Shown here in pieces: positions 60,701 to 64,000 of a DNA stretch of 64,000 nt (its first letter is position 1; the number at the start of each line of letters is the position of its first letter). The stretch is from Opisthorchis felineus (Eukaryota; Platyhelminthes; Trematoda; Opisthorchiida; Opisthorchiidae). The notes beneath the pieces are model-generated. The model ran no database searches. It was not told where the DNA came from and saw only the letters and a program-made list of their open reading frames with translations. The stretch spans positions 439,271 through 503,270 of the forward strand of contig SJOL01006489.1 in NCBI GenBank assembly GCA_004794785.1, read 5' to 3'. The translations under genes were made by a program, and so were the position numbers.

Positions 60701-62893
60701 GTGGGTTAAGGACTGATTAGAACATTTCTCTGCCATGTGAAATCCTGTCACCTTTGTGTTGTACTAAAATACCAGAGTTGAAAAAACTAGAAGGCTAATC
60801 AAATTTAGTTGGTGTTGTTCACTAAACACACCGAACGACACAGCGGCTAACCGATGCCTGTGCCGTTTGTGTTATCAATTTCTACTCAGGCTGCCTGAAG
60901 AAGTGCTGGAGGTGTAGTTACCACGGTTGTTCGTAGCTGGTTAAACCTAGGTGCCCCACCCTGTTCCATTTTTTCCTTCTTCCCATTCTAAGGTTTTTTT
61001 CCAAATAAACTTACATGACCGTATGGCAGTGGGGTCCAGTGTTCTCATCTGGTGTTGCTGTCAGTGATGATGAACACATCATTATTTACCATGGTTAGGT
61101 CTTCTTAACTGCCATGACCATGGTTCAGTTGAAACACCTCTTCAGAGTGCGAGTAGGCTCATTGTTGCTATTGTAGAGAATAATCAAAAACGTTCTCGGT
61201 CCCAGCGCAGACCTGGCGGTTTATCCTCGTGCCTGAAACACATCGCACGGCTCTGAGCAAAAGTTTCTCCGGAATCTAGGATAGTTCCGATTTTTGTAGT
61301 TTCCTTATAAATCGCTCATTACATAGCAGAAGAATATCCTAACTTTACTTCTGTTTCTTGCCCGAATAGGATCTTGATATTTCTGCTCACGAGGATAGTG
61401 GTTCAGAGCATCTTCCTGTGCTGTACAAATCTGAAAATGAACAGTATCCACCAAAGGGGACCACAGACGAGTTTCCGGGTGCCATAACATTGCAGCAAGT
61501 GGAAAGTCAATACACAAGTGCAATTTCCACCGAAGGAGACTTAGAGCCGGTGGATTGCGTGAAAGGAGCCTGCTTACAACAGGTTTCACTGGACTATGAT
61601 CCAACCAAACTAAAACAAGTCTTATCAGACACGGAACGCTTGTCTCTTTTGAGTGATGAATGCTCGGGTCCTTATTATGACAAGGACCTAGTGCAACCAA
61701 TTAGCCGTCAAACAACTGGTTGTGCGCCCGATAGTCTTTCTTCTGAGTTGGATTTCTTAAACACATTCCGGCCTCTTCAGCGACGGATCCAGTCAGTAAC
61801 TAGACACTTAACTGAATGCCTCTGCGCGTCCAGTCATCCGGTTAAACTATCACAAACATCACCTTTCCGACTGAATGGGTCTTTACTCGCTCGACAAGTG
61901 GTAAGGCAATTCAGTGAGGATCTCGCTCACTTATCTAAGCTGTGCAGAGTTATTGTCTTGATCTCAAAAGACTCTCCTGACCCTGGACTTGTGAGGAAAT
62001 TTTGCACAGTTCAGAAGACACTGGACCACACGATTCCTCAGTTAGATCGCATCTTAGAAGAACTATCCACCCCCGAGACCCAGTCACATCTGGAGAAACC
62101 GCAGTTACTCTCAAAAATGGAGCGGCTTCTGACACAAATTGCTCAATGTATGTCTGTTTTGGAAACAACCGTTTTAACAAACATCAATCTGCTCTTCAGC
62201 CCAGTCAAGTTGACTGACCCTGTTCTCCAAAACCAGCCAGACTCGAAAGTGAAAGCATTTGCGCATGCTGCTGTTGATATTCTGTCATCTCCCTTGACCG
62301 CTCCACCCTCTTCTTGGTCGCTGAATCACACTGAGTACTATTCGTGCAATAAAATTTCATACGGCAGTCAGAGCCGAATGTCTGAATTGGTAAAACTGAT
62401 CCCAGTCAAACGTTTTTTGGAGCTACAGTCCCAATGTGAGCATGCCTGGAGCAGTTCGCAATGCTTTTTGGGACGAATTCTTCCCGCAAAGACGGGACCA
62501 CCAAGTTCGAAGACCTCAAGTGACCCATTGACTCCTAAGACGGTAAACACCCTGGTCAATGCTACCCTGGACTCATGCACTCAGCTGATAAAGTCCGTGT
62601 CTAGTTTCTGTGCTCTCCTCTCAACGTTGGTCGACACGTTCACTGACAAAACCGAAATCCTGGCTCTTCAGAACGAACTGACTACAAAGAACGATTCACT
62701 CTGTGAGGCCCTCAAAGGCATCATAACTCAGGCCAAAGAAGTCTGCAGTCATTTACAGAAAGAAAAAGAAGGATCGCCTCTTCCTGGCCCGGTATTACAG
62801 CGGCTGATTGGGGCTGGGCATACCGTCTGTCTTTGTGTTAAATCAATAGAATCTTGTGTCAGCCAGTATCACGATCGAACTCAGACTGCGTGA
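39569..62893 (+). CDS. CAS-family scaffold protein (p130Cas/BCAR1-NEDD9 homologue), three coding exons
   Basis: Joining 39569-39796, 49569-49883 and 61370-62893 gives one frame of about 688 residues; both junctions are phase 0 with GT..AG introns. CAS proteins are cytoplasmic adaptors at focal adhesions: the SH3 binds FAK/Pyk2 and guanine-exchange partners, phosphorylated YxxP sites recruit Crk SH2 domains, and the C-terminal helices bind partners and target adhesions. Here the SH3 is residues 11-70, a YDDP site sits at 87, a helical bundle spans about 306-455 and a FAT-like domain about 518-680. Vertebrate p130Cas has about 15 YxxP sites; only one is seen here, so either the substrate domain has shrunk or exons were missed in the introns. 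Which vertebrate paralogue is closest cannot be told by eye. Confidence 0.85.
40052..40375 (+). CDS. Possible alternative terminal exon of the CAS gene
   Basis: A 107-codon open frame begins right after an AG acceptor (CATTAAAGTCAG ending 40051) in phase 0, which fits the phase-0 end of exon 1, and runs to a TAA. Splicing here would give an SH3-only protein of about 183 residues. The sequence (for example [20 protein letters not shown]) has balanced composition but no recognised domain. No AATAAA follows closely; an AATTAAA occurs near 40433. It could equally be a chance frame. Another coding-like stretch follows at about 40540-40925. Confidence 0.25.
   Translation: MDLKMIGAKKHVCSDNQTGGFPKHIRPSDCSGIFDEFLSSIQNKLLSADCSACTLASEVIQTLDPQSDLHVVRSKHVSEIRYIHLTKISNVLASYLDCTSVDACIFL
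41047..41230 (+). mobile_element. tRNA-derived SINE (family 2), third copy
   Basis: GGGTTAATCACATTGCTG, ACGGTTAAGTGTTCAGCCAC, GGCCGGAAAGTTATAGGTTC (B box GGTTCGAAA), CCCAATAAGGAGAAACA and TTGTACAGTGCTTCTCAGC match the other copies in order. It lies in intron 1 in sense orientation. Confidence 0.65.
45134..45200 (+). repeat. tRNA-derived SINE (family 2), 5' fragment
   Basis: GCGTGTTAATCACATCGCTAA matches the start shared by the 30.3 and 41.05 kb copies; the body decays quickly after that. Confidence 0.4.
45667..45912 (-). CDS. Possible small membrane-protein frame
   Basis: A minus-strand frame inside CAS intron 1 has its first ATG 6 bases after an upstream TTG and ends with a stop. It codes for about 64 residues ending in [21 protein letters not shown], a single hydrophobic segment with a short polar tail, as in small tail-anchored or mitochondrial membrane proteins. 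No family was recognised and no splice sites or polyadenylation signal were identified. It may be chance. Confidence 0.2.
   Translation of the reverse strand, partial: LLHDWSHKRTAKSIHLNMGLQMNDFFRLLRLNKNPSLLFPCILTAEQLKMKIHIRLLNLNLMKGIMGTGVAVFGGLYFWRN
48226..48446 (+). repeat. Inverted repeat, left arm
   Basis: Shared blocks with the right arm include GTTTCGGTTACCGTGGCCAA, CCTTTTTCAAGGATTTCTAC, TTTGGGTCCGCTA and GCGACCGGCGTGTGTG. On its minus strand, GGTT and AACC flank a 9-nt loop just before GAAAC, with a CTTGAAAAA in place of CTGANGA: a degenerate hammerhead. Confidence 0.85.
48490..48706 (-). pseudogene. PLE endonuclease C-terminal tail (frameshifted)
   Basis: The minus strand reads [19 protein letters not shown] then [20 protein letters not shown]. 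This matches the end of the GIY-YIG region, where H...xxH.I.F.... is followed by a basic helix and an (E/A)-rich stretch, and it parallels [20 protein letters not shown] at 59.9 kb. After a one-base shift near 48555 another frame reads [15 protein letters not shown], the usual last motif of these proteins. It is a dead fragment. Confidence 0.7.
48752..48984 (-). repeat. Inverted repeat, right arm
   Basis: Reverse complement of the left arm over about 220 bp, with one additional short insertion. Its plus strand carries the degenerate hammerhead-like GGTT..AACCGAAAC at about 48929-48950. Confidence 0.85.
49569..49883 (+). CDS. CAS gene exon 2: linker with one YxxP site
   Basis: It follows acceptor TTTACATTTTCAG and ends at donor GTAAGT (49884); 105 codons, phase 0 at both ends. 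It begins [20 protein letters not shown]; the YDDP (residues 87-90 of the joined protein) is a CAS-type YxxP site for Crk/Nck SH2 binding. The rest is polar and serine-, asparagine- and threonine-rich, as expected for an unstructured substrate region. It ends in HYEDYE, an acidic tyrosine-containing stretch without the +3 proline. Confidence 0.8.
52361..52553 (+). mobile_element. tRNA-derived SINE (family 1), second copy
   Basis: TAGCCCGGTATCTAAGGCGC (A box), CTTGGTTCGATTTC (B box), GAGCTTGGGCAACGTGGCAG, CCTTTAGATGGCCTGGTGGC and GCTGTTACAGCTGAACGATT parallel the 21.5 kb copy in order and spacing, and a T-rich tail ends it. No clear target duplication remains, so it is older than the 21.5 kb copy. 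Confidence 0.75.
55235..55470 (+). mobile_element. Hammerhead SINE copy, left half
   Basis: AGTTTCAATCAACCTTATG at the start, then GATATCTAGAATATCGTACC, GGCGGCCCGGTGCAGTACAT, ATTCAGTTGGACTTCCGTC, AAAACCAAATTC and GTAAATGAG. The ribozyme part is missing. Confidence 0.65.
58440..58648 (+). mobile_element. Hammerhead SINE copy, right half with broken ribozyme
   Basis: CATCCAGTTGATTCTGCCG, TCAAGACCAAACTAATTCGC and AGATGAGTGTATTTCG lead to GGCGAAACCGGTTGTGGGCT (GAAAC at 58592-58596, cleavage motif GGTT, stem I strand GTGGGCT). GTTTTCAGCAATCTTGTGAG and TAGTGT close the copy. The CTGANGA strand and stem II are lost or scrambled, so it should not cleave. It is sense to the CAS transcript. Confidence 0.7.
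59541..59590 (-). ncRNA. Hammerhead ribozyme, PLE type, apparently intact (antisense to CAS)
   Basis: On the minus strand: stem I strand GGC, core CTGACGA (plus positions 59577-59583), A, stem II GCTTT / AAAGC (five perfect pairs, 7-nt loop), GAAAC (59554-59558), then ACGT as minimal palindromic stem III, with cleavage predicted after GTT, and GCC pairing with GGC as stem I. All invariant bases are present. Functional hammerheads in PLE terminal repeats are an established feature of the group. Confidence 0.75.
59591..59989 (+). CDS. PLE GIY-YIG endonuclease domain (5'-truncated)
   Basis: The open frame of about 132 codons begins within the terminal-repeat junction and has no start codon of its own. 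[20 protein letters not shown] and [16 protein letters not shown] match the linker after the reverse transcriptase. [10 protein letters not shown] is the cysteine cluster conserved in endonuclease-bearing PLEs. [20 protein letters not shown] holds the GIY-YIG pair (here Y-I-G), the catalytic-region R and the EHKR helix; HALDTGH gives the conserved histidines. A TGA ends it before the usual C-terminal tail. The reverse transcriptase is absent, so the copy cannot move on its own. Confidence 0.85.
   Translation, partial: ESEWIGTAIIPYKTGTSEVIRRVLNTANIRVAFQKGKILRSVLVQLKDRLPVDRTRNCVHKIKCNDCTKVYIGQTARELHTRIGEHKRSINTPPRNVDEYQAIIKDSAMAGHALDTGHRIDLENVDILRRGL
60500..60567 (+). repeat. PLE terminal repeat with deleted hammerhead
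   Basis: ACTTGGCCTGACGAAACGC: the CTGACGA core (60508-60514) is present, but stem II and the GAAAC strand have collapsed by a deletion of roughly 25 bases. The terminal repeat continues with CAGCAATAAGTCCACCGATT and ACCAAACCTCTCTG up to the target duplication. It is sense to the CAS transcript. Confidence 0.75.
60636..60701 (+). repeat. 44-45 nt PLE-derived insertion between direct repeats
   Basis: GATCCCTGTAG occurs at 60636-60646 and again at 60691-60701. The 44 bases between are PLE terminal repeat (CCCAGCAATAAATCCACCGA ... ACCAAACGTCTCTGGGAC). If the shared G is counted with the insert, it starts GCCCAGC, the first nucleotides after the predicted hammerhead cleavage site. See findings. 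Confidence 0.6.
61370..62893 (+). CDS. CAS gene terminal exon: helical bundle and C-terminal FAT-like domain
   Basis: 507 codons plus TGA follow acceptor TTGCCCGAATAG in phase 0. Residues about 182-305 are acidic linker ([24 protein letters not shown]) without YxxP. About 306-455 is helical and rich in leucine and serine ([32 protein letters not shown]), fitting the CAS four-helix bundle. About 518-680 ([75 protein letters not shown]) follows the layout of the CAS C-terminal domain, including the (N/S).LCE.LK..(I/V)..(A/T)K step of vertebrate family members. The YDYV-type Src-binding site found in vertebrates just before this domain is not seen. Confidence 0.88.
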   Translation, partial: DLDISAHEDSGSEHLPVLYKSENEQYPPKGTTDEFPGAITLQQVESQYTSAISTEGDLEPVDCVKGACLQQVSLDYDPTKLKQVLSDTERLSLLSDECSGPYYDKDLVQPISRQTTGCAPDSLSSELDFLNTFRPLQRRIQSVTRHLTECLCASSHPVKLSQTSPFRLNGSLLARQVVRQFSEDLAHLSKLCRVIVLISKDSPDPGLVRKFCTVQKTLDHTIPQLDRILEELSTPETQSHLEKPQLLSKMERLLTQIAQCMSVLETTVLTNINLLFSPVKLTDPVLQNQPDSKVKAFAHAAVDILSSPLTAPPSSWSLNHTEYYSCNKISYGSQSRMSELVKLIPVKRFLELQSQCEHAWSSSQCFLGRILPAKTGPPSSKTSSDPLTPKTVNTLVNATLDSCTQLIKSVSSFCALLSTLVDTFTDKTEILALQNELTTKNDSLCEALKGIITQAKEVCSHLQKEKEGSPLPGPVLQRLIGAGHTVCLCVKSIESCVSQYHDRTQTA

Positions 62894-63035
62894 GAAAAGC
62901 CGTGCAATTTCTCTGTTCACAAAAAAAAAATTAGCATCGCCTTCCAAACTACTTTTTCTACTTTGTACCACTGAATTATTCGTTGACACGACTGGTATGC
63001 ACTTTTGCCAAAAATTCTTTGTACATATTTGATTC

Positions 63036-63131
63036 ATTAAAAGAATGCCAGTCAGACTCGTCTGCATTCGTCGGTGCAGAAACAGAAAGTTGACGAATAG
63101 GCTGACCAGTGAACAGACTTGTAGAAATAAA
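63036..63131 (+). terminator. Candidate polyadenylation signals of the CAS gene
   Basis: ATTAAA at 63036-63041 and a canonical AATAAA at 63126-63131 lie 143 and 233 bases after the stop codon, a normal 3' untranslated length. Which one is used cannot be told from sequence. Confidence 0.5.
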
Positions 63132-63199
63132 TACTGCTCATGAACGATCGGAAAAGAGAAGGCAGGAGCTTTGAACACCATCCTAGCAGTGCATTAGTG

Positions 63200-64000
63200 C
63201 TTAATCCAGAGGTCAATGTAGTGGTCGGGACGAAACTTGTCGGGAAGCCAGAACGTTTTTCGTTGACGAAGAGTCTTCGGAATTTTTTTAACTGACAACC
63301 GATTGCAGCACTATACTGCGTGAATCATTATTGCTTCCGGACTTCGATGTCTTGTGGGAATTCACACCAGTGGCAAATCGAACTGTTCATTACGTGGAAT
63401 GAAGCAGTTCCCCCGAAGAAAGAGCCCAAGTGGTCTTAGTTTGGAGTTCTCTCTTAAAAGAAACCAATATTACCGACCATACAATCCATTATCACTGGAA
63501 TATGACACTGCCAAAATAAAGTAACAGAGCAGTGTATATTATATGGGAATACCGTCGTTCTTCTGAGCCATCGTCCACCAAAGAAAGCAATGACCACCTT
63601 CCGAACAAGGCCACTGTTATCCACAAAGTCACCGAAAGGGGAAAAGACGGGACAACTGCATGGGGAATAAAACACCAAAAACCCATTTTAAACCTCAGCG
63701 CTTTGCGTGAACAAACTGCAAATCTTCCAACTTCTCCAGAGAAGATTATTGCTGTGTTCACTATACATTTGTGAGCATCCAAAAACTTGCCAGTTAAGAC
63801 GAATAAAAAACCTCGTGTCTTGTTTCCACCATGGTAGAATTTTCATGGTTGGAGTATCAATAGTGCAACAATATTTGACCTAGCACCAGTCTCATGAAAC
63901 ATCACACAATTCAGTTCAAGTCAGCTCAAGAAAGCCTTTATGTTCACAGTGACTCGAATTCTCCTTATCAGAAAAAAACATTGAAAATTACCAATTCTCC
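63200..64000. other. No recognised gene at the right end
   Basis: Frames up to 96 codons on the minus strand and 80 codons on the plus strand (63.45-63.78 kb) mirror each other and show no motif or splice context. Confidence 0.4.

Larger units (their letters stand above)
49884..61369 (+). other. CAS gene intron 2
   Basis: Donor GTAAGT, acceptor CTTCTGTTTCTTGCCCGAATAG. Contents: SINE family 1 (52.4 kb), hammerhead SINE copies (55.2 and 58.4 kb), PLE (59.45-60.58 kb) and a mini-insertion (60.64 kb). The stretches 49.9-52.3, 52.6-55.2 and 55.5-58.4 kb have no assigned feature; a coding-like frame at 57463-57620 is discussed in the findings. Confidence 0.8.

Noticed and set aside
60890..60945. 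CCTGAAGAAGTGCTGG as a hammerhead core
   Set aside because: No stem II partner and no GAAA strand at the right distance.
1..64000. CRISPR arrays, operons, rRNA genes or prokaryotic elements
   Set aside because: No regularly spaced repeats, no ribosomal RNA signature and no tight gene packing; the window is eukaryotic.

Overview
The window is eukaryotic nuclear DNA from a draft assembly (it holds one 32-base run of N). Coding exons are few and far apart, introns are about 10 kb, splice sites are GT..AG, and there is no bacterial gene packing. The mobile-element content is Penelope-like elements (PLEs), tRNA-derived SINEs and small hammerhead-ribozyme repeats resembling the known schistosome hammerhead SINEs. 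This fits a parasitic flatworm, probably a digenean fluke with a large genome. The taxonomic call is inference; no species marker is visible.

Only one gene is recognised with confidence: a plus-strand CAS scaffold gene (p130Cas/BCAR1-NEDD9 family) at 39569-62893. Three coding exons join in phase 0: an SH3 exon (39569-39796), a short linker exon with one YxxP site (49569-49883), and a large terminal exon (61370-62893) with the helical bundle and the C-terminal FAT-like domain. The predicted product is about 688 residues. Introns 1 and 2 (about 9.8 and 11.5 kb) are full of retroelement debris.

Region by region. 1-545: 3' end of a PLE with a hammerhead. 750-830: fragment of a hammerhead SINE. 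2.0-3.8 kb: decayed PLE with N-terminal, RT-motif and GIY-YIG endonuclease pieces. 3.8-20.4 kb: mostly unassignable, with a compound TTTG/TTGG microsatellite and a relic hammerhead. 20.4-20.75 kb: most complete hammerhead SINE. 21.5-21.75 kb: tRNA-derived SINE with a perfect 13-bp target-site duplication. 21.8-36.4 kb: scattered SINE and hammerhead fragments and no gene. 36.4-36.6 kb: possible orphan exon, assembly gap, TA microsatellite. 37.9 kb: second kind of PLE-type hammerhead, apparently intact. 38.5 kb: antisense hammerhead SINE. 39.6-62.9 kb: CAS gene. 48.2-49.0 kb: PLE endonuclease tail between long inverted repeats. 59.45-60.58 kb: PLE insertion bounded by a 14-bp duplication.

The unifying theme is self-cleaving RNA. 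At least three hammerhead lineages occur here, in PLE terminal repeats and in a roughly 310-bp SINE-like repeat. Two observations link the ribozyme to mobility: hammerhead SINE copies begin and end with the same short segment, as expected from a multimeric template, and a 44-45 nt PLE-derived insertion at 60.65 kb starts at the predicted cleavage site and is flanked by a short direct repeat. Inside the CAS gene the sense-strand hammerheads are broken, while the intact-looking one is antisense.
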